A DNA stretch of 64,000 nucleotides from Longirhabdus pacifica (GCF_004115085.1 NZ_QXJP01000005.1:158127-222126), one strand, 5' to 3'. Counted from the stretch's first letter, positions 1-9,761 are shown. Notes: generated by a model from the letters alone, not told the origin. Made by a program: numbers and translations.

Positions 1-271
1 TTCTTTTGTATTAGGAATTTCTCGTGCAGTTGGGGAGACGATGATCGTTTCATTAGCAGCCGGTGCATTACCTAATATGTCATTTAATCCTCTTGAAAGT
101 GTACAAACATTAACAGCTTATATTGTTTCTGTTAGCTCAGGAGATACGACGTATGGAAGCATCCCATACTTAACGATTTATTCCGTTGGGATCACGCTGT
201 TTGTGATTACACTTGTGATGAATATTATTGCGGGCATCATTTCTAGAAAGTTTAGAGAGGAGTATCAATAA
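1..271 (+). CDS. pstC: PstC, phosphate ABC transporter permease (3' end only)
   Basis: The reading frame is open from the window edge and ends at a TAA at 269-271. The visible C-terminal ~90 residues carry the permease EAA-loop signature (SRAVGETM), followed by an extracellular stretch and a last membrane helix (IYSVGITLFVITLVMNIIA), ending in a basic tail. PstC pairs with PstA to form the membrane channel of the high-affinity phosphate importer. The stop overlaps the pstA start by one base (TAATG), so the two are translationally coupled. The 5' part and any Pho-box promoter lie outside the window. Confidence 0.9.
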   Translation, partial: SFVLGISRAVGETMIVSLAAGALPNMSFNPLESVQTLTAYIVSVSSGDTTYGSIPYLTIYSVGITLFVITLVMNIIAGIISRKFREEYQ

Positions 272-1185
272 TGAACGGTTCGACATCAGTATCGAATACT
301 TCGATAAATAACAATGAAAAAACAGATAAACAACAATTAAAGCATATGATGAAACGAAAAAGGAAAAATAAATTTTTCCATGCTGTTTTTTTCATTTCCA
401 CTCTTTTCGGTATTGCAGCCTTGCTTTTATTGTTAGGACAAATATTAATACAAGGATTAGGCTGGCTGAACTGGGACTTTTTCAACAATTATTCTTCTCG
501 TAAACCAGAAAATTCAGGTATTAAAGCTGCAATGGTCGGAACGTTATGGATGATTGGTATTACAGCACCACTCACCTTTATTATCGGTGTTGCGACAGCA
601 TTATTTTTGGAAGAATACGCAAAAGATACTTGGATTAGTCGTGTCATCCAAACTAATATTTCAAATTTAGCAGGAGTTCCGTCTATTGTATATGGACTTT
701 TAGGATTAACATTATTTGTACGGATGTTGCATCTTGGTCCAAGTATACTGGCTGGTGCACTAACGATGACCTTACTTGTTTTGCCGATTATCATTGTTGC
801 ATCACAAGAAGCGATTAGAGCAGTTCCAGTGTCACAACGACATGCATCTTATGCGCTCGGTGCAAATCGTTGGCAAACCATCGTGAAAGTGGTCTTGCCT
901 TCTTCATTTGCAGGTATATTGACAGGTTCCATTTTGTCTCTATCTCGAGCTATTGGGGAAACAGCACCGCTTATCGTGATTGGAGCAGTAGCATTCATAG
1001 CTAGGTTGCCGGACGGTTTGTTAAGTAAATTTACTGCTATGCCGATTCAAATTTATACTTGGTCTTCACAACCACAAGAAGAATTTCATCATGTTGCGGG
1101 AGCGGGCATTATCGTATTGTTATTCATGTTATTAGCAATGAATGCTCTGGCCATCTTTTTACGAAATAAATATCAAAGAAAATAG
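271..1185 (+). CDS. pstA: PstA, phosphate ABC transporter permease
   Basis: A 304-residue inner-membrane permease, normal length for PstA. A basic cytoplasmic N-terminus of about 35 residues ([11 protein letters not shown]) precedes roughly six membrane helices. The EAA-type coupling loop that contacts the ATPase is visible ([19 protein letters not shown]), as is the family [10 protein letters not shown] segment. It lies between pstC (one-base overlap) and pstB (29-bp gap), the standard pst order, so it should work with them in high-affinity phosphate import during phosphate limitation. Identity rests on sequence and context together. Confidence 0.95.
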   Translation: MNGSTSVSNTSINNNEKTDKQQLKHMMKRKRKNKFFHAVFFISTLFGIAALLLLLGQILIQGLGWLNWDFFNNYSSRKPENSGIKAAMVGTLWMIGITAPLTFIIGVATALFLEEYAKDTWISRVIQTNISNLAGVPSIVYGLLGLTLFVRMLHLGPSILAGALTMTLLVLPIIIVASQEAIRAVPVSQRHASYALGANRWQTIVKVVLPSSFAGILTGSILSLSRAIGETAPLIVIGAVAFIARLPDGLLSKFTAMPIQIYTWSSQPQEEFHHVAGAGIIVLLFMLLAMNALAIFLRNKYQRK

Positions 1186-1214
1186 TTTGCTTCAAAGATT
1201 TAGGAGGTCATCAT

Positions 1215-1967
1215 ATGACAATCGTGAATATTGATCAATTACATTTATATTACGGAACATTTCATGCATTAAAAAATATCAACATGAATATAAATGAAAA
1301 GTCCATTACTGCATTTATCGGTCCATCTGGGTGTGGTAAATCTACTCTATTGCGTACCTTAAATCGAATGAATGATATGATTAAAGGAGTTAGGATAGAA
1401 GGCAGCGTAAATATTAAAGGGGAAAATATTTATGCGCAAGACGTGAATGTAGAGTTGTTGCGTAAAGAAATCGGCATGGTTTTTCAGCAGCCAAACCCTT
1501 TCCCTAAATCGATATACGAAAACGTGGCGTACGGTTCAAAAATTCATGGTATTACGAACCGTAAGCAACTAGACGAAATTGTAGAAACAAGCTTAAAAAA
1601 TGCTGCGTTATGGGATGAAGTGAAAGATGATTTGAAAAAATCAGCCTATGGTTTGTCTGGAGGTCAGCAACAGCGTCTTTGTATAGCACGCGCGTTGGCG
1701 GTAAATCCTGAAATTTTACTTATGGACGAGCCAACTTCAGCACTAGATCCAATCTCAACACTAAAAATTGAGGAGCTAATCCAAGACTTGAAGCAGAGAT
1801 ATACGATCGTTATTGTGACACATAATATGCAGCAAGCTGCAAGGGTGTCGGATGAGACAGCATTCTTCTTAAATGGTGAAGTGATTGAAATGGATGATAC
1901 AGCAACATTGTTTTCTAATCCAAATGATCAAAAAACAGAAGATTACATCAGTGGACGATTTGGATAA
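1215..1967 (+). CDS. pstB: PstB, phosphate ABC transporter ATP-binding protein
   Basis: A 250-residue ABC ATPase that powers phosphate import through PstCA at the cytoplasmic face. Walker [10 protein letters not shown] lies at residues ~36-44, the signature LSGGQQQR near 148, Walker [14 protein letters not shown] near 168-176 and the switch histidine in VTHNM near 203. The [17 protein letters not shown] segment is characteristic of PstB rather than other ABC ATPases. An AGGAGGT ribosome binding site at 1202-1208 fixes the ATG. phoU follows after 37 bp. Confidence 0.97.
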   Translation: MTIVNIDQLHLYYGTFHALKNINMNINEKSITAFIGPSGCGKSTLLRTLNRMNDMIKGVRIEGSVNIKGENIYAQDVNVELLRKEIGMVFQQPNPFPKSIYENVAYGSKIHGITNRKQLDEIVETSLKNAALWDEVKDDLKKSAYGLSGGQQQRLCIARALAVNPEILLMDEPTSALDPISTLKIEELIQDLKQRYTIVIVTHNMQQAARVSDETAFFLNGEVIEMDDTATLFSNPNDQKTEDYISGRFG

Positions 1968-2004
1968 TGATCTTTAATGCTCAACAAAAAAAGGGGAGTA
2001 GTCA

Positions 2005-2667
2005 ATGTCAGCAAATCGAATACAATTTAATACGCAGTTAAAAGAATTGCGTGAACATATCATATTAATGGGGGAAAAAGTAGAACAAGCTATACAACAC
2101 TCTGTTCTCTCCTTGAAAAACATGGATCCTACATTAGCGAAAAAAGTAGTGGATTCAGATCATGAAATTAATGAATTAGAAGGACAAATAGATGAGATAG
2201 GAACAATGCTTATTGCTACGCAACAACCTGTAGCGAAAGACTTGCGTCGAATTCTTATCGCATTTAAAATTGCAAATGATTTAGAAAGAATGGCAGATTT
2301 AGCTGTAGATATTGCTAAAGTAACGATACGCATTCAAGGCGATCAATTAGTAAAACCGCTCGTAGACATTCCTCGAATGGCAGAAATTGTACAGTTAATG
2401 ACGAATGAAAGCATTACAGCTTACATGGAAGAAAATGTAGACTTGGCATATAAAATGGCTAAAATGGATGACGAAGTCGATCATCTACACAGCCAGATTT
2501 TGCGTGAACTATTCGTATTTATGGTGGAAAATCCAAAGACAGTGAACCAAGTCTTGCTGTTATGCTTTGTAAGTCGTTATTTAGAAAGAATGGCAGACCA
2601 TGCTACGAACATTGGTGAAAGTGTCGTCTACCTTGTTCAAGGTATACGTGCGGATTTAAATGATTAA
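2005..2667 (+). CDS. phoU: PhoU, phosphate signalling regulator
   Basis: A 220-residue all-helical protein with two PhoU repeats, each with a characteristic E/D-rich helix (KVVDSDHEINELEGQID and KMAKMDDEVDHLHSQI, which bind metal in known PhoU structures) followed by NDLERMADLA and SRYLERMADHA. PhoU links the Pst transporter to the phosphate-sensing kinase and restrains uptake when phosphate is plentiful. It is the last gene of the pst operon here, preceded by an AAAGGGGAG ribosome binding site and followed by a hairpin at 2755. Confidence 0.95.
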   Translation: MSANRIQFNTQLKELREHIILMGEKVEQAIQHSVLSLKNMDPTLAKKVVDSDHEINELEGQIDEIGTMLIATQQPVAKDLRRILIAFKIANDLERMADLAVDIAKVTIRIQGDQLVKPLVDIPRMAEIVQLMTNESITAYMEENVDLAYKMAKMDDEVDHLHSQILRELFVFMVENPKTVNQVLLLCFVSRYLERMADHATNIGESVVYLVQGIRADLND

Positions 2668-2754
2668 TGTATTGTAGTGTCATTACATTTTAGTTATAAA
2701 TGCATTTATATTATGCGTATTAGGCTTGAATCATATAATAGATAAACAAAATAA

Positions 2755-2810
2755 GATCGCCCTCACTCTTTCGTTTTGAAGAGCTAGGCGGTCTATTTGT
2801 TGTTATTTTT
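2755..2810. terminator. Bidirectional terminator between phoU and the HAD gene
   Basis: Nested inverted repeat: outer stem GATCGCC (2755-2761) with GGCGGTC (2787-2793), inner stem CTCTT/AAGAG. T-rich tracts lie on both sides, so it can end the pst operon and the convergent HAD gene. Confidence 0.75.
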
Positions 2811-2819
2811 ATTAGATAC

Positions 2820-3530
2820 TTACACTAAGTCGTTTAACTGATGAATGATCGTAACTGATTTTTTATAGGTAGTGTTTAATTTTTTGTTTCTTTTTTTTCT
2901 TCTTTGTAGCCATACTGCATGCATGCCAGATTGAACTGCTCCTAAAATGTCCGTTTTCCATAAATCACCGACCATCACAGCTTCCTTAGCATGAAAACCA
3001 CTTTGTTTCAGCGCATTACGGAATATATTGCGACTCGGTTTTCGATAGCCCGTATTTTCAGGTGTATAGACTAGTGAGCTAGATATGTAAGGAGCTAATC
3101 TGCTTTTACTCACGTCAAATTTACCATGATTAGATATAATGCCTAGCTTATAATCGTTGGATAGTGCGAACAATGTTGGTTCAACATCTTCATATAGGAC
3201 ATAATGTTCTGGTAATTGTTTTTTAATTTGACGAAGCATCTGCTGAACAAGGGGTGGATTAATCGGTAAATGATTATGTTGCAACGTTTTTTGAAAAGCA
3301 ACCATTCTTGCTTTTGCAATAGGTAACGTTCTTCCTTTTTCTTGTCTTGATTTTTTATATGTGGATTGAAATTGCTGTATAAAACCTTCGGCAGAAGGAG
3401 CTTGGTCAAGACGTCCCGTAAAATCTTCATACACCGTCGAAGCACATTGCATAAATGAACGATGCATATGGACCAGCGTGTTACTAACGTCGAAAAAAAT
3501 GACTTTTTTATTTTCTCCTCTAAACAACAT
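2820..3530 (-). CDS. HAD-superfamily hydrolase (atypical motif I)
   Basis: A 236-residue haloacid-dehalogenase-type hydrolase, probably a small-molecule phosphatase. Motif I is FFDVSNTL: the nucleophile Asp14 is present but the usual second Asp (DxD) is Ser16. Motif III is the lysine in YRKPSRNIF and motif IV is VMVGDLWKTDILGA. A helical cap occupies about residues 20-110. The start at 3530 was chosen because a GGGG ribosome binding site lies just upstream; a longer frame reaching 3608 has none. It is monocistronic and converges on phoU. Substrate unknown. Confidence 0.8.
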   Translation of the reverse strand: MLFRGENKKVIFFDVSNTLVHMHRSFMQCASTVYEDFTGRLDQAPSAEGFIQQFQSTYKKSRQEKGRTLPIAKARMVAFQKTLQHNHLPINPPLVQQMLRQIKKQLPEHYVLYEDVEPTLFALSNDYKLGIISNHGKFDVSKSRLAPYISSSLVYTPENTGYRKPSRNIFRNALKQSGFHAKEAVMVGDLWKTDILGAVQSGMHAVWLQRRKKRNKKLNTTYKKSVTIIHQLNDLV

Positions 3531-3706
3531 AAATACCCCATTTCCCTGTGAATTCAAGAATATGGTATGATGATCATAGCATGTTGTGAAGTATAAATAT
3601 AGGAACATGATGTTTTAGAATGTAGTGTTCTCAATGATATGAACAGGATCCTTACATCTATAATATGAGCTGAAGGAATAGAAAATGAAAATGATCGAGG
3701 TGTAAT

Positions 3707-6355
3707 ATGCAAAAATTAATTATTGTTGATGGAAACAGTATTGCCTATAGAGCTTTTTTTGCACTGCCATTATTGAGCAACGCAAAAGGAATACATACGA
3801 ATGCAGTGTACGGGTTTACTACGATGCTGCTTAAATTAATAGAAAATGAAAAACCAACCCACTTTATGGTTGCATTTGACGCTGGTAAAATAACATTTCG
3901 CCATGAAGAATACAAAGAATATAAAGGAAAACGGCAAAAAACACCACCAGAGTTATCAGAGCAATTCCCGATTATAAAAAAAATGCTGGACGCTTTTTCT
4001 ATATCACAGTTTGAGCTAGAAGGCTATGAAGCGGATGACATTATCGGTACGTTAACGAAAGTGGCTGAGCAACAAGATATGAAGGTCATGGTCGTTACCG
4101 GAGACAAAGATATGTTACAACTTGCATCAGAAAACGTGGAAATTGCATTAACCAGAAAAGGCATTAGTGAGATGGAGAAATATTCACCTGCCACGATTGA
4201 TGACAAATACGGACTAAAGCCTGAACAGATTATTGATCTCAAAGGACTAATGGGTGATACGTCTGACAACATCCCTGGCGTTCCGGGTATTGGAGAAAAA
4301 ACGGGACTAAAATTACTTCATCAGTACGACAGTATTACAGGGATATATGAACATATTCATGAATTAAAAGGCAAGATGAAAGAAAAGTTGGAGCAAAATA
4401 AGTCTCAGGCCGAGATGAGCAAACAGTTAGCGACTATTTTTCGAGAAGTTCCTATGGAACAAGATTGGGAATCTTTAAAATATGATGGATTAGATCAACA
4501 AAAAGTAGTAGAAATGTTTACTGAGCTTGAATTTCGTTCGTTACTTGACCAAATGCAAGTGGAAACTTCCACTGTGGAAGCCGTAAAAGAAGAAATAGCG
4601 TATACGATTATAGATGAATCCAACATCAATACGTTACAGTCTGTGTTGCCTCACATTCACGTATGTCATATCGAAGTAACAGGAGCTAATCCTCATCAAG
4701 GAGAAGTGCAAGGGATTTCTCTATATGATGAAGATGACAATCATCTTTACTTTGTACCATCTACACTCATGCAGCAATCGTCATTATCTTTTATGATAGA
4801 CTGGCTGCAAGATGGCAATCATGCGAAACAGATGTACGATGCACATCGAGCTGAAGTGGCGTTGCACTGGATGGGTATAAAGCTTCAAGGGGTGTCATTT
4901 GATACGATGCTGGCAGCGTATTTGTTAGATCCAACCGATAGTGGTCAACAAATGCATCGACTTTGTCACAAATATGGAGTTACCCCGATTGCACCAGACG
5001 AAGATGTATATGGTAAAGGGGCAAAATTCAAAGTACCGGCTGTTGAACAGTTGGCTGAATTTTGTTGTCACAAAGCTTTGGCCACATGTAGACTTGCTAA
5101 GGTGCTGAAAGAAAACATTACGGATTATGAGATGGAACAATTGTATTACGAGTTGGAACTTCCTTTATCCCATGTACTGGCTAGTATGGAGTTAGAAGGA
5201 ATTAAAGTGAATACAGAAGAATTGAAAACATATGGAACAGAGTTAAATGAACAAATACAACAAATAAAAGACAACATATATGAGATGGCAGATGCTGAAT
5301 TCAACATTAATTCTCCAAAGCAATTAGGAGAAATTTTGTTTGAAAAACTTCAGCTTCCCGTCGTCAAAAAAACAAAAACCGGATATTCTACCGATGCAGA
5401 AGTGTTGGAGAAATTAAAATCAAAACATGAAATCGTGGAGCATATTTTACACTATAGACAACTGGCAAAATTACAGTCCACTTACGTGGAAGGGTTGCTC
5501 AAAGAAGTGAACGATAATACAGGCAAAGTGCATACGTATTATCAGCAAACGATAGCAGCAACAGGTCGATTGAGCAGTCAATTCCCTAATTTGCAAAACA
5601 TACCGATACGTATGGAAGAAGGAAGAAAAATTCGTAAAGTCTTTACTGCGGAGGACAAAGAATGGAGTATAGTGGCTGCGGATTACTCACAAATTGAACT
5701 GAGGGTACTTGCACATATATCTCAAGATGAAAGACTCAAGCAGGCGTTCACTGAAAATAAAGATATACATACCCAAACAGCAATGGACGTGTTTGGTGTC
5801 AAGGAAGATGAAGTAGATAGTGAGATGAGAAGACAAGCAAAAGCGGTCAATTTCGGTATCGTGTATGGCATTAGTGATTACGGGCTATCACAAAACTTAA
5901 ATATTACCCGTGCAGCAGCTGCAGATTTTATTCAACAATACTTTAATGTATTTGAAGGTGTACACGGTTATATGGAAGATATCGTGAAGAAAGCGAAGCA
6001 GGACGGATATGTCAGTACGATGTTGAATAGGCGTAGAAGTTTGCCAGAGATCAACGCTAGAAACTTTAATCAGCGTTCTTTTGCAGAGCGGACTGCGATG
6101 AACACACCAATTCAAGGTACAGCGGCAGATATTATTAAGTTAGCGATGATTAAGATGAATGAGCAATTGAAAGAAAAAAAATTAAGAAGTAAGATGCTGC
6201 TTCAAGTGCACGATGAATTAGTATTTGCTGTACCGATGGAGGAAGTAGATATGATGAAGCAATTAGTATCGCAAGTGATGGAAAAAGCACTTCTGCTTGA
6301 TGTACCTCTCAAAGTGGATGTGAGTGTGGGTTCAAATTGGTATGAAGCAAAGTAA
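3707..6355 (+). CDS. polA: DNA polymerase I
   Basis: An 882-residue PolA that fills gaps in repair and replaces RNA primers. Domains in order: 5'-3' exonuclease (residues ~1-290, Asp-rich metal site, EGYEADDIIGT), a 3'-5' exonuclease-like domain (~300-465), and the polymerase domain with motif A DYSQIELRVLAH (~658), motif B RRQAKAVNFGIVYG (~707) and motif C VHDELVF (~834). The first acidic pair of the proofreading site (DxE) is replaced by HIEVTG, so the proofreading domain is probably inactive, as in Bacillus and Thermus PolA. An AGGTG ribosome binding site precedes the ATG. mutM follows after 93 bp. Confidence 0.97.
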   Translation: MQKLIIVDGNSIAYRAFFALPLLSNAKGIHTNAVYGFTTMLLKLIENEKPTHFMVAFDAGKITFRHEEYKEYKGKRQKTPPELSEQFPIIKKMLDAFSISQFELEGYEADDIIGTLTKVAEQQDMKVMVVTGDKDMLQLASENVEIALTRKGISEMEKYSPATIDDKYGLKPEQIIDLKGLMGDTSDNIPGVPGIGEKTGLKLLHQYDSITGIYEHIHELKGKMKEKLEQNKSQAEMSKQLATIFREVPMEQDWESLKYDGLDQQKVVEMFTELEFRSLLDQMQVETSTVEAVKEEIAYTIIDESNINTLQSVLPHIHVCHIEVTGANPHQGEVQGISLYDEDDNHLYFVPSTLMQQSSLSFMIDWLQDGNHAKQMYDAHRAEVALHWMGIKLQGVSFDTMLAAYLLDPTDSGQQMHRLCHKYGVTPIAPDEDVYGKGAKFKVPAVEQLAEFCCHKALATCRLAKVLKENITDYEMEQLYYELELPLSHVLASMELEGIKVNTEELKTYGTELNEQIQQIKDNIYEMADAEFNINSPKQLGEILFEKLQLPVVKKTKTGYSTDAEVLEKLKSKHEIVEHILHYRQLAKLQSTYVEGLLKEVNDNTGKVHTYYQQTIAATGRLSSQFPNLQNIPIRMEEGRKIRKVFTAEDKEWSIVAADYSQIELRVLAHISQDERLKQAFTENKDIHTQTAMDVFGVKEDEVDSEMRRQAKAVNFGIVYGISDYGLSQNLNITRAAAADFIQQYFNVFEGVHGYMEDIVKKAKQDGYVSTMLNRRRSLPEINARNFNQRSFAERTAMNTPIQGTAADIIKLAMIKMNEQLKEKKLRSKMLLQVHDELVFAVPMEEVDMMKQLVSQVMEKALLLDVPLKVDVSVGSNWYEAK

Positions 6356-6448
6356 TAGCATGAAACAAAAATGGAAGTGTATTTTATATCCTTGAATTGG
6401 TTCTTCTCCTCACTGTATTTTGCGTTATAATAGACGAGAGGTGAGGAT

Positions 6449-7273
6449 ATGCCGGAATTGCCAGAAGTAGAAACGGTAAAAAGAACGTTAAATGAGTTAA
6501 TTATAGATAAAAAAATTGAGAAAGTAACGGTCACATTAGCACGTATCATTATTAAACCAGATGATGTACCGTTATTTTCCGCTCTATTACAAGGACAAAC
6601 TTTTCGCTCTGTCCACCGAAGAGGGAAATTTCTTCGATTGATGCTAGATGACTATACATTAGTGTCTCATCTTCGCATGGAAGGAAAATATGGATTGTAC
6701 GAAGCAGATGATGCAGTAGACAAGCATACCCACGTTATTTTCCATTTTACAGATGGAACAGAACTTCGCTACAACGATGTGAGGCAATTTGGAACGATGC
6801 ACTTATTTGCTAAGGATGACGATTTGTCAGCGCGTCCATTAAGTCAACTTGGACTTGAACCTTTTGCTTCTGATTTTACAGCAGCATCGTTAACCACATT
6901 GCTGCAAAATAAAAAGAGTAAAATTAAATCTTTATTACTAAATCAATCCTATGTTGTCGGTATTGGCAATATTTATGCAGATGAAATTCTTTATGCTGCT
7001 AACATACATCCAGAACGCACTGCGGACCAGTTAAGTCAAGAAGACATGCAAAAGTTGCATACTGCTATTGTAGCTATTTTACAAGAGGCAGTAAACAAAG
7101 GTGGATCTTCCATTAAGTCTTATGTCAATGGACAAGGTGAAATGGGAATGTTTCAACAGCAACTTCGTGTATATGGTCGCAAAGAAGAACCTTGCTTCAC
7201 TTGCGGTACACCGTTAAATAAAATCGTTGTTGGTGGTAGGGGTACACACTACTGTACACAGTGTCAATCCTAA
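6449..7273 (+). CDS. mutM: Formamidopyrimidine-DNA glycosylase
   Basis: A 274-residue bifunctional glycosylase/AP lyase that removes 8-oxoguanine and formamidopyrimidines. The N-terminal PELPEVETVKR supplies the catalytic Pro after Met processing and the Glu next to it. RRGKFLRL contains the conserved Lys near residue 57. The helix-two-turn-helix has SYVVGIGNIYADEILYAA, and the C-terminal zinc finger is CFTCG...YCTQC. Length is standard. A GAGGTGAGG ribosome binding site abuts the ATG. Position directly after polA is common in Bacillales and groups base-excision repair functions. Confidence 0.97.
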   Translation: MPELPEVETVKRTLNELIIDKKIEKVTVTLARIIIKPDDVPLFSALLQGQTFRSVHRRGKFLRLMLDDYTLVSHLRMEGKYGLYEADDAVDKHTHVIFHFTDGTELRYNDVRQFGTMHLFAKDDDLSARPLSQLGLEPFASDFTAASLTTLLQNKKSKIKSLLLNQSYVVGIGNIYADEILYAANIHPERTADQLSQEDMQKLHTAIVAILQEAVNKGGSSIKSYVNGQGEMGMFQQQLRVYGRKEEPCFTCGTPLNKIVVGGRGTHYCTQCQS

Positions 7274-7338
7274 TGCTGCTCTGATGCACCTCTGATACTT
7301 TTCTCCCATATATTGAAATCAGACGGGAGGAGAGTATC

Positions 7339-8019
7339 ATGTATATTACGATTTCATTACTTATGATTGCATTTGCTGTTAGTTTAGATAGCTTGAGTGT
7401 TGGCATTACGTATGGATTAAGAAAATTAAAAATTCCATTTACTTCGATTTTTATTATTTCATTTTGTTCTGGCCTCATTATTTACACTTCTATGCTAGCA
7501 GGTGTGTGGCTAGAGCAATGGTTGTCTCCACAAATGACCAAATATTTAGGTGCAGGCATTTTAATTGCTATAGGTACATGGGCTGTATTTCAAATTTTCA
7601 TGCAAAAATATCACGAAGATTCAGCATCTCTTCCACTACAGAAGGAGGAGGGGCAGGAAGCTTTACTACCGTCCAAGAAAATGATTCTTCATATCGAGTT
7701 GAAAAAGCTAGGTATCGTCATTGATATTTTAAAAACACCTCAAAAAGCAGATATAGATAAATCGGGGATCATCACAGCAGGAGAAGCTTACATATTAGGT
7801 GTGGCATTATCTTTGGATGCTTTAGGTGCAGGTATTGGTGCTGCTCTGTTAGGTTTCTCACCTTTATGGACAGCCGTGCTTATTGCAGGTTCGTCTGGGC
7901 TGTTTATTACACTAGGATTAAAGATTGGTTTAATTTTTTCACAATTTTTATGGATGCGCAAGTTGTCTATTTTGTCAGGCATGATTTTGATTACAATGGG
8001 CATTGTAAAATTGTTATAG
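7339..8019 (+). CDS. ytaF: YtaF, sporulation membrane protein with EF-hand-like loop
   Basis: A 226-residue integral membrane protein with two internally similar halves (AVSLDSLSVGITYG near residue 14 and ALSLDALGAGIGAA near 156), like MntP-type metal exporters. Between the halves lies a canonical EF-hand loop, D138xD140xS142-G143-I-x-x-x-x-E149. It matches YtaF, which belongs to the sporulation-associated gene set in Bacillus, and the mutM-ytaF-coaE order is the expected one. Metal transport or calcium sensing is inferred from the fold and loop, not shown. A GGGAGGAG ribosome binding site precedes the ATG. Confidence 0.88.
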   Translation: MYITISLLMIAFAVSLDSLSVGITYGLRKLKIPFTSIFIISFCSGLIIYTSMLAGVWLEQWLSPQMTKYLGAGILIAIGTWAVFQIFMQKYHEDSASLPLQKEEGQEALLPSKKMILHIELKKLGIVIDILKTPQKADIDKSGIITAGEAYILGVALSLDALGAGIGAALLGFSPLWTAVLIAGSSGLFITLGLKIGLIFSQFLWMRKLSILSGMILITMGIVKLL

Positions 8020-8056
8020 AACTTATGGCTTCAAGTCAGTAAAAGGAGTGTTTCTT

Positions 8057-8692
8057 GTGTTTGTTGGATTAACAGGTGGTATTTCTTGTGGGAAAAGTAC
8101 GGTGTCACAAATGTTTGTTAGCAAAGGATGTGTGCTCGTAGATTCAGACCAACTCGCGAGGGAGGTTGTGAATCCTGGTAGTCCTGCTTTAGAAGAGATA
8201 GCGACTTACTTTGGACAAGAAGTATTGACAGCAAAAGGAGAACTTCATCGGGAAAAGTTAGGTGAAATTATTTTTGGGAACCATGAAGCAAGAAAAAAAT
8301 TGGAGTCCATTATCCATCCCAAAATAAGAACACGGACGCAACAACAAATTATGCAATTTGAAGAAGAAAACCCATCCAGATTGACCATTGTAGACGTTCC
8401 ATTACTATATGAAGTACATATGGAAAACATGTTTCCGGAAGTGATAGTTGTCTATTGTCCACAAACGATGCAAATAGATCGACTGATGGAGCGGGATAAC
8501 TTATCACACGAACAAGCAACCCAACGTATACAGGCACAGATGCCCATTGAAGAGAAGCGCAAGAAAGCCGATGTACTCATTGATAATAGTAAAACTTTGG
8601 AACATACCATGGAGCAAGTTGAGTTATTGTTAAACGATGATGATTGGAAACGAAGTATCATGGAAAAATCAAGTTTAATATTACAAAAATAA
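8057..8692 (+). CDS. coaE: Dephospho-CoA kinase
   Basis: A 211-residue P-loop kinase that phosphorylates dephospho-CoA in the last step of coenzyme A synthesis. The P-loop TGGISCGKST is at residues 6-15; the CoaE hallmarks DSDQLAREVV, IIHPKIR, VDVPLLYE and RDNLSHEQATQRI follow. The GTG at 8057 is preferred over an in-frame GTG at 8048 because AAAGGAG at 8042-8048 is then 8 bases upstream. The stop codon abuts the left edge of a structured repeat (8690-8816). Confidence 0.95.
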   Translation: MFVGLTGGISCGKSTVSQMFVSKGCVLVDSDQLAREVVNPGSPALEEIATYFGQEVLTAKGELHREKLGEIIFGNHEARKKLESIIHPKIRTRTQQQIMQFEEENPSRLTIVDVPLLYEVHMENMFPEVIVVYCPQTMQIDRLMERDNLSHEQATQRIQAQMPIEEKRKKADVLIDNSKTLEHTMEQVELLLNDDDWKRSIMEKSSLILQK

Positions 8693-8816
8693 AGAAGATA
8701 ATGAAATAATGAGAAACGAGTTTACGCCTCAATAGCCAGGGGCAAAGGTTGATATAGAATTTCTCCATCTTATGCATAGTGTAATAAGTTGGTTAAACAA
8801 GTTAATTCAACTTAAT
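8690..8816 (-). repeat. Structured interspersed repeat, copy 1 (reverse orientation)
   Basis: One of seven related intergenic copies in the window. In the reverse direction it has a hairpin (AAGTTGAATTAAC / GTTTAACCAACTT), then the arm AAGATGGAGAAAT, then a core with the loop CTGGCTATTGAGGCG flanked by imperfect AACCTTTG/AAACTCG arms, then the partner arm ATTATTTCATTATCTT. It lies between coaE and the SASP terminator. The left core stem is degraded (GCCCC for ACGCC). Confidence 0.8.
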
Positions 8817-8852
8817 ATAAAAAGAAGCATGGAAATTCAATTCCCATGCTTC
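8817..8852 (-). terminator. Terminator of the SASP gene
   Basis: Perfect 9-bp stem GAAGCATGG/CCATGCTTC (8824-8832 with 8844-8852). On the minus strand it is followed by TTTTT, just downstream of the SASP stop. Confidence 0.85.
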
Positions 8853-8868
8853 CACAAATCGTGATATA

Positions 8869-9078
8869 TTATTTATATTGTCCAGCTAATTGCTGTTCAG
8901 CCATTTGTACTAAACGTCGAGTAATATGACCCCCGATTGCTCCTGTGTCGCGTGTAGCCATGTTACCGTAGTAACCGTCTTGAGGGATTTGAATTCCTAA
9001 TTCTTGAGCAATCTCATATTTAAGTTGATCAAGAGCTGCAGTTGCTTGTGGGACAACCAATGCGTTTGTTGTAGCCAT
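8869..9078 (-). CDS. Small acid-soluble spore protein, alpha/beta type
   Basis: A 69-residue alpha/beta SASP. Such proteins coat forespore DNA in an A-like form and are degraded by GPR protease at germination. Hallmarks are the early KYEIAQELGI segment (GPR-site region) and the DNA-binding GNMATRDTGAIGGHITRRLVQMAEQQ. The ATG at 9078 follows AAGGAGGTGA with 8-base spacing; an upstream in-frame GTG overlaps that site and is unlikely. Expression should be forespore-specific (sigma-G); a possible -10 is listed separately. Confidence 0.95.
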   Translation of the reverse strand: MATTNALVVPQATAALDQLKYEIAQELGIQIPQDGYYGNMATRDTGAIGGHITRRLVQMAEQQLAGQYK

Positions 9079-9110
9079 CGCTTGTTTCACCTCCTTGAAG
9101 TTGGTACACC

Positions 9111-9117
9111 TATTATG
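9111..9117 (-). promoter_or_regulatory. Possible sigma-G -10 element of the SASP gene
   Basis: The minus strand reads CATAATA, matching the sigma-G -10 consensus CATNNTA, about 33 bp upstream of the SASP start. The matching -35 (GNATR) is weak, so this rests mainly on the -10 and on family knowledge. Confidence 0.35.
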
Positions 9118-9180
9118 TGCATAATGCTAAACTCTATAACAGGTAAAGTAAGGTAAATTATAAGAAGGAGAAAACATATA

Positions 9181-9639
9181 ATGAAATGCCCATATTGCGA
9201 TTATCTTGGAACGAAAGTGTTGGATTCCAGACCAGCAAATGAGAATAAATCAATTCGTAGACGTAGAGAATGTGAAAATTGTCATCAACGTTTTACTACG
9301 TTTGAAATGGTGGAGGAAACACCACTTATCGTCATCAAAAAGGATGGTAGCCGTGAACAATTTAGTCGAGACAAAATACTAAGAGGACTAATACGAGCTG
9401 GCGAAAAAAGACCTGTCTCTATAGAACAATTAGAAACCATTGTCAGCCAAGTAGAACAGAAATTAAGGCAAACAGCACGAGCTGAAATAGATAGCAGAGA
9501 AATAGGTGAAATTGTGATGGAACAGCTATATCCAGTCGATGAAATTTCCTATGTACGATTTGCTTCTGTATATCGCCAATTTAAAGATATACAAATGTTT
9601 CTGAAAGAATTGAATACCTTATTACAACGCAACCAGTGA
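9181..9639 (+). CDS. nrdR: NrdR, ribonucleotide reductase repressor
   Basis: A 152-residue regulator with an N-terminal zinc ribbon (CPYC at residues 3-6 and CENC near 31-34) and an ATP-cone domain (~49-139: [29 protein letters not shown]). It senses ATP/dATP and represses ribonucleotide reductase genes through NrdR boxes. Length is exactly standard. GAAGGAGAA precedes the ATG. It is divergent from the SASP gene. No nrd genes lie in the window. Confidence 0.97.
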   Translation: MKCPYCDYLGTKVLDSRPANENKSIRRRRECENCHQRFTTFEMVEETPLIVIKKDGSREQFSRDKILRGLIRAGEKRPVSIEQLETIVSQVEQKLRQTARAEIDSREIGEIVMEQLYPVDEISYVRFASVYRQFKDIQMFLKELNTLLQRNQ

Positions 9640-9761
9640 GATTACGAATGCTGCTCGGCCTTTGTTATCTCACTGTATTCATGTTGGGTAGTTACGAATA
9701 GCTGAAATGATAGCTGAAGCGAATTTTATAAATTCAAGTTTCATTCGTGGAGGTCATAGAG

